From: DASXVX01 sp036504075
GTDB taxonomy: Bacteria > Bacillota > Sulfobacillia > Symbiobacteriales > Symbiobacteriaceae
Direction: 5' to 3'
Assembly (NCBI GenBank): GCA_036504075.1
Contig: DASXVX010000066.1
Span: 1-62,401, forward strand
Length of the DNA stretch: 62,401 bases
How positions within the stretch are numbered: the stretch's first letter is position 1; every line of letters starts with the position of its first letter. The notes under the pieces are model-generated. The model saw nothing but the letters and a program-made list of their open reading frames with translations. It searched no databases and was not told the origin of the DNA. A program made the translations under genes and the position numbers. Of this stretch, positions 7,646 through 16,427 are shown one piece after another.

Positions 7646-8806
7646 TTAAGTTGGGGAGAATTCGCCCGGCTTATCCGCCCGAAATCCGTAGTGCCAGCCC
7701 AGGTACTCGGCGATCCGGTCGCTGGAACGGCCATCGCCGAAGGGATTCCGCGCCTTCGCCATGCGCTCGTAGACCACGGGGTCGGACAGAAGCTGGTCCG
7801 CCGCATTGAACACGCCGGCGTGGCTCGTGCCGGCCTTAATGACCACTCCGGCCGTCACCGCTTCCGGACGTTCAGTAGTCTCCCGCATCAACACCTGCGG
7901 CACGCCCATGCAGGGCGTCTCTTCCTGCAGACCGCCGGAGTCGGACATCACCATATACGACTTGGCCATAAAGTGCAGCATGTCCGGGTGGCTGATGGGG
8001 TCCAGCAACTGAATGCGCGGGTGGTTCCCGAGAATCGGAAAGGCCACCTCCCGGACTGCGGGGTTCTGATGTACGGGATAAACTAACAGGACATCCGGGT
8101 ACTTATCAACCAGGTCCCGCATCGCTGTAAACATGTTCCGCATGGGTTCGCCCCAGTTTTCCCGCCGGTGGGCAGTAACGGCAACCACCCGATGCGCCTT
8201 GAAGTCCAGGGCCCGTAAGAACGGGTCCTCAAAGGCGTAAGGGCGCGCCAGCGTGTCCAGCGTTGCATCGACGCCGGTTTGGCCGGCCACGAAAATCGTG
8301 TCCGGGCTGACCCGTTCGGAAAGCAGGTTTTCCCGGGCCAGGGGCGTGGGGGCGAAGTGAATATCCGCCATAATGCCCGCCATGCGCCGGTTGATCTCTT
8401 CCGGGTACGGGTTGTACTTGTCGAACGTGCGGAGGCCCGCCTCCACGTGCGCCAGGGGTATCTGGTGAAAGAACGCGGCAAGTGCCCCGGCCGCAGTGGT
8501 GCCCGTGTCGCCATGCACCATGACCAGGTCCGGTTTTTCGTTGGTAAGCAGTTCGTCCAGGCCGGTCAGCATCCGGACCATAGTGCCCGCCAGGGTCTGG
8601 CGGTGCTGCATGACTGCCAGATCGTAATCCGGCTTCAAACCGAACGCCTCAAATACCTGGTCAAGCAGTTCCCGGTGCTGGCCGGTGCTGACCACCACCA
8701 CGTCAAACCAATCCGGCTTCCGTCGCAGGGCCTGAATGACCGGCGCCATCTTCGTGCCTTCCGGCCTCGTTCCAAAGATGGTCATGATCTTGCGCCGCGT
8801 AGCCAT
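7646..8806 (-). CDS. wecB: UDP-N-acetylglucosamine 2-epimerase (non-hydrolysing)
   Basis: 386 aa. Interconverts UDP-GlcNAc and UDP-ManNAc, the first step to ManNAc-containing wall teichoic acid linkage units or capsules. Family marks: IFGTRPEGTKMAPVIQAL at the N-terminus, HGDTGTTAAGALAAFF, HVEAGLRT, EEINRRMAGIMADIHFAPT, TAHRRENWGEP, SDSGGLQEE and MRETTERPEAV. The start ATG at 8806 has AGGAGG six nt upstream; an ATG at 8812 abuts the same site too closely. Transcribed after wecA but separated from it by a terminator. The atp promoter follows downstream. Confidence 0.96.
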   Translation of the reverse strand: MATRRKIMTIFGTRPEGTKMAPVIQALRRKPDWFDVVVVSTGQHRELLDQVFEAFGLKPDYDLAVMQHRQTLAGTMVRMLTGLDELLTNEKPDLVMVHGDTGTTAAGALAAFFHQIPLAHVEAGLRTFDKYNPYPEEINRRMAGIMADIHFAPTPLARENLLSERVSPDTIFVAGQTGVDATLDTLARPYAFEDPFLRALDFKAHRVVAVTAHRRENWGEPMRNMFTAMRDLVDKYPDVLLVYPVHQNPAVREVAFPILGNHPRIQLLDPISHPDMLHFMAKSYMVMSDSGGLQEETPCMGVPQVLMRETTERPEAVTAGVVIKAGTSHAGVFNAADQLLSDPVVYERMAKARNPFGDGRSSDRIAEYLGWHYGFRADKPGEFSPT

Positions 8807-8843
8807 CGTCATCCTCCTAATCGGGTCACCGCTTGAGCTTATA

Positions 8844-8857
8844 GGCATAGTGATGCC
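8844..8857 (-). promoter_or_regulatory. Small inverted repeat upstream of wecB
   Basis: GGCAT-AGTG-ATGCC, a 5-bp dyad in the 38 nt between the preceding terminator and the wecB ribosome binding site. A CCTATAAGC -10-like sequence is next to it but no good -35 is present. An operator is possible but unproven. Confidence 0.25.
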
Positions 8858-8873
8858 CAATGTGGCACACAAT

Positions 8874-8912
8874 AAAAAGGAGGGTGCGAGGTCCGTAGGC
8901 CTCTCCCCCTCC
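8874..8912 (-). terminator. Terminator after wecA
   Basis: On the minus strand GGAGGG ... CCCTCC with an inner AGG/CCT extension is followed by TTTTTA. It starts 14 nt after the wecA stop and separates wecA from wecB. Confidence 0.8.
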
Positions 8913-8926
8913 TGACTTTATCAAAT

Positions 8927-9973
8927 CTAGCGCCCGAGTGTTTTCTGCTTCGCAGTCGTAACCTCCAGGAGTCCCATTTTCATGGCCCCGAAGACGATGG
9001 CAGACATGACGCCCGCCGTGAGCAACAGCGCCTGCACCACCGGGACCAACGTGACCAAAATGGCCGACAGACCAAGCCAGGCGGAAATGGCCCACATGAC
9101 CAGCACCGTCTTCCGGTGGGACAGCCCGAGCCGGAGGAGCCGGTGATGCAGGTGATCCTTGTCGGCCTCACCGGGAGACCGGCCGGCCGCCAGCCGCCGA
9201 ATAATGGCAAACGCCGTATCGAAGATCGGCAGCGCCATGGCCAGCACTGGCACAATCACACCGATGGTCACGGTTGTCTTGAGCACGCCGTGCACCGAAA
9301 TCGCCGCCAGCGCGAAACCCAGGAACATCGAGCCGGCATCGCCCATAAAGATCTTTGCCGGGTTGAAGTTATACCGCAGGAACCCGATGGCCGAACCGGC
9401 CAGGGCCGCCGTCAGCAGAATGGCTGACGGCATTTTCTGTTGCAGCGAAACAAACAGCAGCGTAAGCGATGTAATGCTGCAAATGCCCGCCGCCAGACCG
9501 TCCAGCCCGTCGATCAGGTTGACGACGTTCATGAAGGCGACGATCCAGAAGATCGTGATCAGCGGGGCAAAGTGGCCAAATTGCACGAAAATGTTGCCCA
9601 GCGGGCTGTAAATGCGCTCGATTACTACGCCCCAGTGGTAGACCAGCAGCGCTGCCACGAGCACCTGACCCAGCAGCTTCACCTTGGGCTTTATGTTGAT
9701 CCGGTCATCCACAGCGCCCAGGAGCATAATCAGGGCGCCGCACACGAGAATGCCCACCACTTTTTCGTCCTGCCATCCGCCGCCGGCTAATACAGCCGCC
9801 GCGAATGCTGCAAACATGGCCAGACCGCCAAGAAACGGCTTTGGCTCGGTATGCACGCTGCGGTCGATGGGGTTGGAAACAAACCCCGTGCGCAGGGCCA
9901 ACTTTCGCGCCACCGGCGTAAACGCCAGCGACAACACAAGCGCCAAGCCAAACACAAGGCTTGCCGTGAGCAT
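8927..9973 (-). CDS. Undecaprenyl-phosphate GlcNAc-1-phosphate transferase (WecA/TagO family)
   Basis: 348 aa polytopic membrane enzyme of the PNPT family (MraY/WecA/TagO), moving a HexNAc-1-P from a UDP-sugar to undecaprenyl phosphate. Catalytic marks: DD at 89-90 (GAVDDRINIK), NLIDGLDGL (152-160), GDAGS (211-215) and the WecA-type HLHHRLL (274-280), which separates it from MraY. The frame is open upstream, but ATG 9973 with AGGAGTG at 8 nt and family alignment fix the start. The adjacent wecB supplies UDP-ManNAc, so the pair likely starts teichoic acid or another secondary wall polymer, perhaps the ligand of the SLH proteins in this window. Confidence 0.92.
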   Translation of the reverse strand: MLTASLVFGLALVLSLAFTPVARKLALRTGFVSNPIDRSVHTEPKPFLGGLAMFAAFAAAVLAGGGWQDEKVVGILVCGALIMLLGAVDDRINIKPKVKLLGQVLVAALLVYHWGVVIERIYSPLGNIFVQFGHFAPLITIFWIVAFMNVVNLIDGLDGLAAGICSITSLTLLFVSLQQKMPSAILLTAALAGSAIGFLRYNFNPAKIFMGDAGSMFLGFALAAISVHGVLKTTVTIGVIVPVLAMALPIFDTAFAIIRRLAAGRSPGEADKDHLHHRLLRLGLSHRKTVLVMWAISAWLGLSAILVTLVPVVQALLLTAGVMSAIVFGAMKMGLLEVTTAKQKTLGR

Positions 9974-10045
9974 TGTAAATTCACTCCTAACTATATGCCT
10001 TCTAAATGTAATGGTCCCAACCACAGGACCAATTGCCGATGCTAC

Positions 10046-10072
10046 GTAACGTAAGAAAAACGTGTAACGTAA
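10046..10072 (-). promoter_or_regulatory. Two 9-bp direct repeats upstream of wecA
   Basis: GTAACGTAA occurs at 10046-10054 and 10064-10072, a period of 18 bp (about two helix turns), in the wecA upstream region. Such spacing suits a regulator binding one DNA face. No convincing -35/-10 pair was found nearby. Confidence 0.3.
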
Positions 10073-10097
10073 ATCGCGTGATAAAACCTGACTTATT

Positions 10098-10433
10098 CTA
10101 CTCCCCTTGCACCGAATTGTCAAAGGACAAGTATCCCTTGTCGATCAACTTCTGGACATGCTCCATGACGACCGTGTCGACATTAATGCCGTACTGTTCT
10201 TCGAGCACAAACATCATGGTGATGGCGGTCTGGGCCACGTCCAGCAGTTCCCGGGCACAGTCCTTCGCCAACTCCCGGGGGTCGGTCGTCAGGTGCTGGA
10301 TCCCCCCATAGCCCTTGAAGCGGGCGATGGCCGCTGCGAGTTCGCCGGTCTCCTCCATCAGTTTGATCGCCGTGGACTCGACCGAGGGCTGAATCCGGTT
10401 CAACTGGGGCAATGCGATGGTCTTGGTTCTCAC
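10098..10433 (-). CDS. MazG-like nucleotide pyrophosphohydrolase domain protein
   Basis: 111 aa, all-alpha. The MazG-type acidic pattern is visible as EETGE near the N-terminus and ELLDVAQ about 35 residues later, which would bind Mg2+ and a nucleoside triphosphate. Start is GTG at 10433 with AAGGAGG at 7 nt, overlapping the dCMP deaminase stop by 4 nt (GTGA). The coupling to a dCMP deaminase suggests a role in (d)NTP pool clean-up, but the substrate cannot be told from sequence. Confidence 0.82.
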   Translation of the reverse strand: MRTKTIALPQLNRIQPSVESTAIKLMEETGELAAAIARFKGYGGIQHLTTDPRELAKDCARELLDVAQTAITMMFVLEEQYGINVDTVVMEHVQKLIDKGYLSFDNSVQGE

Positions 10434-10867
10434 GGCGTCGCCTCCTTGCGTCCGAACTGCTCCAGCTCTACACCCGCGGTCCGGGCCATCTCCTGGCCGA
10501 TCTCTTCCGTATAAGCATCCCGGAAGACGATCCGTTTGATGCCCGCCGCGATCAACATTTTGCTGCAGTGGACGCAGGGACCGCTGGTGACGTAGCAAGT
10601 CGACCCCCGCAGGTCAATTCCGTGCAGCGCCGCCTGGATAATGGCGTTCTGCTCGGCGTGAATGGCCCGCACGCAGTGGTTGTCCACCAGGAGGCAACCG
10701 ACATCGGTGCAGTGGGGCAGTCCGGGCGGGGAGCCGTTGTACCCGGTAGTCAGGATTCGTTTCTCCCTCACTAAGACGGCACCGACCGACCTGCGGTTGC
10801 AGGTTGAACGTTTCGCCACCACGGCGGCAAGTTCCATAAAGTATTCATCCCAACTGGGACGCGTCAT
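10430..10867 (-). CDS. dCMP deaminase (ComEB/DCD family)
   Basis: 145 aa zinc-dependent deaminase converting dCMP to dUMP for thymidylate synthesis. Zinc site: HAEQNAI (His-Ala-Glu, with the catalytic Glu) and PCVHC (two Cys). The N-terminal RPSWDEYFMELAAVVAKRS and internal TGYNGSPPGLPHC are typical. ATG 10867 lies 10 nt after GGAGG; the GTG at 10876 overlaps that site and is unlikely. It ends in a 4-nt overlap with the MazG-like gene. Confidence 0.94.
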   Translation of the reverse strand: MTRPSWDEYFMELAAVVAKRSTCNRRSVGAVLVREKRILTTGYNGSPPGLPHCTDVGCLLVDNHCVRAIHAEQNAIIQAALHGIDLRGSTCYVTSGPCVHCSKMLIAAGIKRIVFRDAYTEEIGQEMARTAGVELEQFGRKEATP

Positions 10868-10946
10868 GGGGGTCACACCTCCGGGTTTTGCGCGTTGGGT
10901 AGCGAATTTCAGTCCCGCTCCGGCGATTGACCTGCGGTCACTCGCG

Positions 10947-10967
10947 AAAAGGGGGGCGGTTGCCCCC
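10947..10967 (-). terminator. Probable terminator after upp
   Basis: A GC-only stem GGGGG/CCCCC with a 6-nt loop is followed on the minus strand by TTTT. It begins 9 nt after the upp stop. The short T-run keeps confidence moderate. Confidence 0.55.
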
Positions 10968-10975
10968 GTGCCCCC

Positions 10976-11605
10976 CTATTTCGTGCCGAACAACCGATCT
11001 CCTGCGTCCCCGAGTCCGGGAACAATGTAGGCGTGGTCGTTCAGGTAGCTGTCGATAGCGGCCGTGAAGATGTCCACATCGGGGTGGGCTTCCTGGACCA
11101 CTTTAATGCCTTCCGGTGCGGCGATGAGCGAGAGCAGCTTGATCTTTTTGCCGCCATGCCGCTTCACCAGGTCGATGGCCGCTACGGACGACCCGCCGGT
11201 CGCCAGCATCGGATCCACGATGATCAGCTCACGCTCCGGCAGGTCCGGCGGCAGCTTGCAGTAGTATTCCACAGGCAAGAGCGTCTTGGGATCCCGGTAA
11301 AGCCCAATATGGCCCACCCGGGCCGTCGGATACAGGTGCAGGATGCCCTCCACCATGCCCAGGCCTGCCCGGAGAATGGGGATGATCCCGATTTTTTCGC
11401 CGGCCAGCTGCTTGCACTTGGCCACCGCCACGGGCGTTTTGACGTCGCATTCCTGCAGGGGCAAATCCCGGGTCACTTCGTAGGCCATGAGCATGGCGAC
11501 TTCTTCGACCAGTTCGCGGAAGTCCTTGGAGCCGGTCCGCTCATCGCGGATGATAGAGAGCTTGTGCTGGATCAGGGGGTGAGCAATGACAACTACTTTA
11601 GACAT
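10976..11605 (-). CDS. upp: Uracil phosphoribosyltransferase
   Basis: 209 aa. Salvages uracil with PRPP to UMP. The PRPP loop is IIVDPMLATGGSSVAAI, and the C-terminal uracil site GLGDAGDRLFGTK is intact. The start ATG 11605 gives the usual 209-residue length; a TTG two codons upstream sits too close to the GGAGG site. It lies in the usual Bacillota position between the ywl cluster and the wec/atp genes. glyA, often next to it, is absent here. Confidence 0.98.
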   Translation of the reverse strand: MSKVVVIAHPLIQHKLSIIRDERTGSKDFRELVEEVAMLMAYEVTRDLPLQECDVKTPVAVAKCKQLAGEKIGIIPILRAGLGMVEGILHLYPTARVGHIGLYRDPKTLLPVEYYCKLPPDLPERELIIVDPMLATGGSSVAAIDLVKRHGGKKIKLLSLIAAPEGIKVVQEAHPDVDIFTAAIDSYLNDHAYIVPGLGDAGDRLFGTK

Positions 11606-11654
11606 CAGCAAGATACCTCCGTTTCCGTACGATTCCGTTTTCGATACCGCGAAA

Positions 11655-11691
11655 CGGGCCGCCTCGCCTAAGAAAGGCGATAGACGGCCCG
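11655..11691 (-). terminator. Attenuator or terminator-like hairpin between UPF0340 gene and upp
   Basis: CGGGCCG/CGGCCCG flanks an inner TCGCCT/AGGCGA stem, followed on the minus strand by GTTTCG. The hairpin begins inside the last codons of the upstream gene. The T-run is poor, so partial termination is the most that can be said. Confidence 0.45.
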
Positions 11692-12228
11692 CTCTCCTCC
11701 AATTAACTTCGGCCGGGTTCGGGCGGCGGTGAGACGGGCGTGCCCGATCATGTCCATGCTGAGACGGACAGGAACGGCGACCCGCCGCAGGTGCATCCCG
11801 ATCAGGGTGCTGCCAATATCAAGGCCCGCATGGGCCTGAACAGCCTCCACAACTACTGCCCCCGGCAGGTGCCGCATGGCACGGGCGGCAAAAGCGCCCC
11901 CAGCCTTTGGCACAGGGACGACGGACACCTGCTCCCAGCCGTAACGCTCGGCGGCCTCCTCCGGAATGACCAGGGCCCGGTTCAGATGCTCACAGCACTG
12001 GCAGGCCAGGTAGAGCCCCCGGTCCCGAGTCACGGCCCAGAGCGGTTCCAAAATTGCTTCTGCTACGGATTCGCTGCCGGCGGTGCCGATCCGGCTACCA
12101 GCGACTTCGGAGGTGGAACAGCCGGTGACCAGCACCTGGCCCGGCTTCAGCCCCGCGACGTCCAGTAGTTCTGCGGCGGCCCTGGCTACCTGTTCACGAA
12201 CCTCGTTCAGGAACTCGCGATCATCCAT
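11668..12228 (-). CDS. UPF0340 family protein (YwlG-like)
   Basis: 186 aa member of the UPF0340/DUF436 family, identified by VLVTGCSTSEVAGSRIGTAGS near residue 33, LACQCCEHLNRALV, and the C-terminal IGMHLRRVAVPVR. Biochemical role unknown. The gene follows rpiB by 3 nt and precedes upp, the same place as ywlG in Bacillus, so it is part of a conserved block. The paired cysteines in CQCCEH might bind metal. Confidence 0.9.
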   Translation of the reverse strand: MDDREFLNEVREQVARAAAELLDVAGLKPGQVLVTGCSTSEVAGSRIGTAGSESVAEAILEPLWAVTRDRGLYLACQCCEHLNRALVIPEEAAERYGWEQVSVVPVPKAGGAFAARAMRHLPGAVVVEAVQAHAGLDIGSTLIGMHLRRVAVPVRLSMDMIGHARLTAARTRPKLIGGERAVYRLS

Positions 12229-12231
12229 GCC

Positions 12232-12681
12232 TTATCCCTGCTTTCGCTCCTCGAGGGCCATGATCTTGGCCACCCGGCGGGCATGCCGATCACCTTCGAA
12301 GCTATGGGCAAAGTAGGCCCGCACAATCTCTTCCGCCACGCCGGCGCCCACGACGCGGGCCCCCATGCAGAGGATGTTCGCATCGTTATGCTGCCGGGCC
12401 ATTCGAGCGGAGTAGACCTCGTTGCAGAGGGCTGCCCGGATGCCCCGCACTTTGTTCGCACTCATGGACATACCAATACCCGTCCCACAGATGAGGATTC
12501 CCTGCTCGCATTCGTGGGCGGCGACGGCCGCAGACACTTTCTCGGCAAAGTCCGGGTAATCGCAGGAGGTTCGGGCGCTGGTGCCCATGTCCACGACTTC
12601 CAGGGCCAGATCTTTTAGTACAGAAATGACGGCTTCCTTCAGGTCGAGACCGCCATGGTCACAGCCAATTGCTACTTTCAT
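12232..12681 (-). CDS. rpiB: Ribose-5-phosphate isomerase B
   Basis: 149 aa. Interconverts ribose 5-phosphate and ribulose 5-phosphate in the pentose phosphate pathway. Hallmarks: MKVAIGCDHGGLDLK, the catalytic-loop CGTGIGMSMSANKV and ARQHNDANILCMGARVVG. Start overlaps the upstream phosphatase gene by 4 nt. The Bacillus equivalent is ywlF in the same position. Confidence 0.97.
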   Translation of the reverse strand: MKVAIGCDHGGLDLKEAVISVLKDLALEVVDMGTSARTSCDYPDFAEKVSAAVAAHECEQGILICGTGIGMSMSANKVRGIRAALCNEVYSARMARQHNDANILCMGARVVGAGVAEEIVRAYFAHSFEGDRHARRVAKIMALEERKQG

Positions 12682-13151
12682 CGTGGGGGCCTTCCTTCCC
12701 GTTGGATCCGTTCGACTACGATTTGAAGCTGTTCGGCAAACTTGGTCGCCGTGTCCTCGTAGACCGCCAGGGAGCCGCCGAACGGGTCGGCGACGTCGCC
12801 GTCCGTCCCGGCGTATTCACTCATGGTGAAAACCCGGCCTACCATGTCCGGGCGCAGGGTGAGAATGTGCTCCTTGTGCCGCTTTGTCATGGTCAGTACC
12901 AAGTCTACATCAGCCAGTACCTGGTCGTCCACCATTCTGGAACGGTGCTGCGATAAATCGAGTTCCCACCTGCGCACGGCCGTCACGGCGTGCTCGCTGG
13001 CATCCTGCCCGGGATAGGCGCTGGTGCCTGCTGAGGTAACCACTAACGCCCAGCCGGGATTCGCCTGGTCCCAGAGTCGCTGGAGCAGTGTCGCGGCCAT
13101 GGGGCTCCGACAGGTGTTGCCGGAGCACACCACCAGCACTCGTCTGATCAT
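12678..13151 (-). CDS. Low-molecular-weight phosphatase, probably protein-arginine phosphatase (YwlE-like)
   Basis: 157 aa LMW-PTP fold. The P-loop is CSGNTCRS (Cys9 to Arg15), and the general acid is Asp in DPFGG near residue 121. In Bacillus YwlE a Thr in the P-loop (CTGNTCR) gives phospho-arginine specificity where classical PTPs have Ile; the same Thr is present here, so arginine phosphatase activity is inferred. It overlaps its neighbours on both sides by 4 nt, as in the ywlC-ywlE-ywlF block. A McsB kinase partner is not in the window. Confidence 0.88.
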   Translation of the reverse strand: MIRRVLVVCSGNTCRSPMAATLLQRLWDQANPGWALVVTSAGTSAYPGQDASEHAVTAVRRWELDLSQHRSRMVDDQVLADVDLVLTMTKRHKEHILTLRPDMVGRVFTMSEYAGTDGDVADPFGGSLAVYEDTATKFAEQLQIVVERIQREGRPPR

Positions 13152-14218
13152 ACCACCACCACCCGACCGCCGGCTGCCCGACGAAGCCGGTTCATGATCG
13201 CCAGACCAATCCCCGATGTCGGCACCCCTTCGGCGAGAATCACTTCCACCTGATGCCGGTCAAACGCCCGCAGCGTCCCGAAGAGGCTGCTGGCAATGCC
13301 GGAAAGGTCCTCGCGGGACCCATACTCGAGGATGACCGGGGCCTGATATACCCCCCGGCTCTCCACGCCGCACATGATCCCGACCCGGATGCCGTCTTCC
13401 TGATACTCATAAAGCAGGTCCTTGATTTTCGCCTGCATGGGCAGCACCTCGCCGTCCACCAGAATCAGCGGTGCGGCGGGAGCGTAATGGCGGTACTTCA
13501 TGCCCGGCGAGCGCGGGGGCTTCCCCCCCTGATCGTCGTGCCTGTCGATTGAGCGGTCCACATTCACCCGGCCCACAGCCTCCTGTAACATTTCCAGGGT
13601 GACGCCGCCGGGCCGCAACAGCACCGGCGGGTCCACGGTCATGTCGATGACGGTAGACTCAAGGCCCACGCCGGTTTCGCCGCCGTCCAGCACCACGTCG
13701 ATCAGCCCGGCCAGGTCCTCCAGCACGTGATCGGCCGTGGTGGGACTCGGCCGCCCCGAACGGTTGGCACTGGGCGCCGCCAGCGGCACGCCGGCCGCCC
13801 GGATCAGTGCCAGAGCGACTGGATGATCGGGCATCCGCACCGCCACCGTGTTCAGACCACAGGTAACGCTGTCGGGAATCACCGGGCGCTTGGGCAGGAC
13901 CAGCGTCAGCGGACCCGGCCAAAAGAGTTCCATGAGTTGCATCGCCTTGGGCGGAATTTCGGAGACGATGTCCATGACCGTCCCCCGGTCTGCAACGTGG
14001 ACAATGAGTGGGTTGTCGGCCGGACGGCCCTTGGCTTCGAAGATTTTCGATACCGCATCGCCGTCGGTAGCGTTGGCGCCGAGGCCATAAACCGTTTCGG
14101 TAGGAAATGCCACCAGCCTACCCCCACGGAGAAGGTCAGCGGCCACGGTCAGCGGTTCCGCTTCGGGATTCGTCCTGTCCACCACCAAGACCCTCGTTCC
14201 CTTGACCAGGTGCTCCAT
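13148..14218 (-). CDS. L-threonylcarbamoyladenylate synthase (Sua5/YwlC)
   Basis: 356 aa. Makes threonylcarbamoyl-AMP from Thr, bicarbonate and ATP for the t6A37 tRNA modification. The YrdC domain (about 15-215) carries GGRLVAFPTETVYGLGANA, KGRPADNPLIVHV, WPGPLTLVL and PSANRSGRPSPT; a Sua5-type C-terminal domain (about 235-356) follows after the linker with SPGMKYRHYAP. The start ATG has GGGGG at 7 nt. It overlaps the phosphatase gene by 4 nt. Long Sua5 form, not the short TsaC. Confidence 0.96.
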   Translation of the reverse strand: MEHLVKGTRVLVVDRTNPEAEPLTVAADLLRGGRLVAFPTETVYGLGANATDGDAVSKIFEAKGRPADNPLIVHVADRGTVMDIVSEIPPKAMQLMELFWPGPLTLVLPKRPVIPDSVTCGLNTVAVRMPDHPVALALIRAAGVPLAAPSANRSGRPSPTTADHVLEDLAGLIDVVLDGGETGVGLESTVIDMTVDPPVLLRPGGVTLEMLQEAVGRVNVDRSIDRHDDQGGKPPRSPGMKYRHYAPAAPLILVDGEVLPMQAKIKDLLYEYQEDGIRVGIMCGVESRGVYQAPVILEYGSREDLSGIASSLFGTLRAFDRHQVEVILAEGVPTSGIGLAIMNRLRRAAGGRVVVV

Positions 14219-14443
14219 GGCCCAACCCCCTACTCAAACCGCATCATGCTCCGTCTCTTTCTGGACGCGGGCAGGCTTTTCCTGCCAATTCCCAGACGAA
14301 GCTCTCGGCGCGGCAACCGTTCCGCCAGGAGACGGCCGCATGCCCCCATCCAGCTTTTCCGAAATCCCGGCCGATATGCGGCCCGAACGGGCGCAAGCTC
14401 GTCAATGCCGGAAAGTCGCCCGCTAAATCCGGACAACTGGATA

Positions 14444-15289
14444 CTACGGCGCCGGGCGGCTCCCCATGACCACCCGTTCGATGCCTGCGGTATCCCGGCA
14501 GACGGCGGTGGCCAGGCCGGCCTGCCGGAAAAGTTCCTGCACGGCGCCGGCCTGGGTCTCCCCGACTTCGACGGCCAAGAATCCCCCCGGCTTCAGAAAC
14601 GGGGGCGCCCCGACCGCCAGGCGGCGGTAGAATGACAGCGCGTCCGCCCCGGGCGTCAGAGCCAGCTGGGGCTCGTGCTCACGCACTTCGGGCATGAGCC
14701 CGGCCCACTCGTGCGTCCCGATGTACGGCGGGTTGGAGAGAATGGCGTCAAACGCCTCGCCGGCCAGCGGCGCCACCAGGTCGCCCTGTCGGAATGCAAT
14801 CCGGTCTGCGCAGCCGGTCGCAGCAGCATTGGTCCGGGCGACCGCCAGGGCATCCGGACTGATGTCGATGGCGACCACCCGGGCCTCCGGCAGCAACGAC
14901 GCCAGGCCGATGGCGATGGCCCCGCTGCCCGTGCCGATGTCGGCAACGCGGACGGGTCCTTTGAGCCGGGCCGCAGCTTCCGATACCAGCGTTTCGGTGT
15001 CCAGACGCGGAATCAGCACCGCGGGGTTAACCTGGAGCGTCAGCCCCAGGAACTCCGCGGTACCGAGGATATACTGAATCGGTTCACGGGCTGCCCGCCG
15101 CTGCACCAACCGCTCGAAAGCACTCTCCTGGTCGGGGCCGAGCACATCCGCCCCGCGCAGGCGCAGCGCTCCGGCCGAGCACGCCAGCACGTGAGCCAGC
15201 AGCCAATCGGCCTCGCGGTCAGCCTCAGCTACGCCGGCGGCGTGCATTTTTCCGGCGGCCTGCGCCAATGCTGCTCGCACCGTCGCCAC
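14444..15289 (-). CDS. prmC: Release factor glutamine N5-methyltransferase
   Basis: 281 aa. Methylates the Gln of the GGQ motif in release factors. SAM motif DIGTGSGAI (117-125) and catalytic NPPY (186-189) are present. Starts 3 nt after the prfA stop. In Bacillus spoIIR separates prmC from ywlC; here only a 225-nt gap (14219-14443) without a convincing gene remains. Confidence 0.97.
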   Translation of the reverse strand: MATVRAALAQAAGKMHAAGVAEADREADWLLAHVLACSAGALRLRGADVLGPDQESAFERLVQRRAAREPIQYILGTAEFLGLTLQVNPAVLIPRLDTETLVSEAAARLKGPVRVADIGTGSGAIAIGLASLLPEARVVAIDISPDALAVARTNAAATGCADRIAFRQGDLVAPLAGEAFDAILSNPPYIGTHEWAGLMPEVREHEPQLALTPGADALSFYRRLAVGAPPFLKPGGFLAVEVGETQAGAVQELFRQAGLATAVCRDTAGIERVVMGSRPAP

Positions 15290-15292
15290 GGT

Positions 15293-16375
15293 TTAGCCCT
15301 CCAAGCCTTGGAGTCTTTGCGCCTGGTCGTGTTGGGCCAGGGCTTCGATGACCGCGTCGATGTCGCCGTCCATAATGGTCGGCAGGTTGTGGACCGTCAT
15401 CCCGATGCGGTGGTCCGTCAGCCGGTCCTGCGGGAAGTTGTAGGTGCGGATTTTCTCAGACCGGTCGCCGGAGCCGACTTGCGAACGGCGCTGGTTCTCC
15501 TCCGCCGCTTTGGCCTGGCCTTCGTAGATCGCGAGCACGCGGGTCCGGAGGACCCGCAGGGCCTTTTCCCGGTTCTGAATCTGGCTGCGCTCGTCGGCGC
15601 AGTAAACGACGATGCCGGTCGGCAGGTGGGTCATGCGCACGGCTGACTCCGTCTTGTTCACGTGCTGCCCACCGGCGCCGCCCGCCCGGAGGGTGTCGAT
15701 TTTCAGTTCGTCGGGCTTGATTTCCAGTTCAACTTCTTCGGCTTCGGGCATGACCGCCACCGTGGCTGTCGACGTGTGGACGCGGCCCTGGGCCTCCGTC
15801 TCGGGCACCCGCTGCACCCGGTGGACACCGCCTTCGTACTTGAGGCGGCTGAAAGCGCCTTCGGCGTTGATCTGGAAAATGACTTCCTTCACGCCGCCCG
15901 CCTCGTTCTCGCTGATGTCGATTTGCTCAACCTTCCAGCGGTGACGCTCGGCGAAGCGCAGGTACATGCGGTAGAGTTCCGCGGCAAAGAGGCTCGCCTC
16001 GTCGCCGCCGGCGCCCGCCCGAATTTCCATGATGGTATTCTTCTCGTCGTTGGGGTCCCGCGGCAAGAGAAGCAGCCGCAGTTCTTCCTCCAACTGCACT
16101 TCCTGCTCCTTGAGCGACTTGAACTCCTCCTGGAAGAGGTCGCGCTCCGCCCCGTCGAGGCCGCCGTCCAGCATCGCCAGGACGTCGGTCTTCTGCTCCT
16201 GAACGCTTTTCCACTCCCGGAACTTGTCGATCAGCGGCCCGAGCTTGGCGTGCTCCTTGGCCACCTTCTGAAATTCCTGCTGGTTTCCGATAATGGAGGG
16301 GTCGCCCAGCTTATGAGCCAGGTCTTCGTAGCGGGCTTCCACGCCCTCCAGCTTTCCCTTCATCGTATCATCCAT
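15293..16375 (-). CDS. prfA: Peptide chain release factor 1
   Basis: 360 aa RF1, recognising UAA and UAG. The codon-reading PxT tripeptide is PET (191-193), in VQRVPETEAQGRVHTS, and the catalytic GGQ is at 235-237. ATG 16375 follows GAGGTG at 8 nt. Pairs with prmC immediately downstream, its modifying enzyme. Confidence 0.98.
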   Translation of the reverse strand: MDDTMKGKLEGVEARYEDLAHKLGDPSIIGNQQEFQKVAKEHAKLGPLIDKFREWKSVQEQKTDVLAMLDGGLDGAERDLFQEEFKSLKEQEVQLEEELRLLLLPRDPNDEKNTIMEIRAGAGGDEASLFAAELYRMYLRFAERHRWKVEQIDISENEAGGVKEVIFQINAEGAFSRLKYEGGVHRVQRVPETEAQGRVHTSTATVAVMPEAEEVELEIKPDELKIDTLRAGGAGGQHVNKTESAVRMTHLPTGIVVYCADERSQIQNREKALRVLRTRVLAIYEGQAKAAEENQRRSQVGSGDRSEKIRTYNFPQDRLTDHRIGMTVHNLPTIMDGDIDAVIEALAQHDQAQRLQGLEG

Positions 16376-16427
16376 GATTCTTACACCTCACCCGTATGAT
16401 CACTGTTAACAATTTCTGGACATGGGA

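Noticed and set aside
14230..14436. Small open frame (68 codons, minus) in the prmC-ywlC gap, where spoIIR lies in Bacillus
   Set aside because: TTG start without ribosome site, Arg/Ser-rich composition typical of chance frames in GC-rich DNA, and no likeness to SpoIIR.
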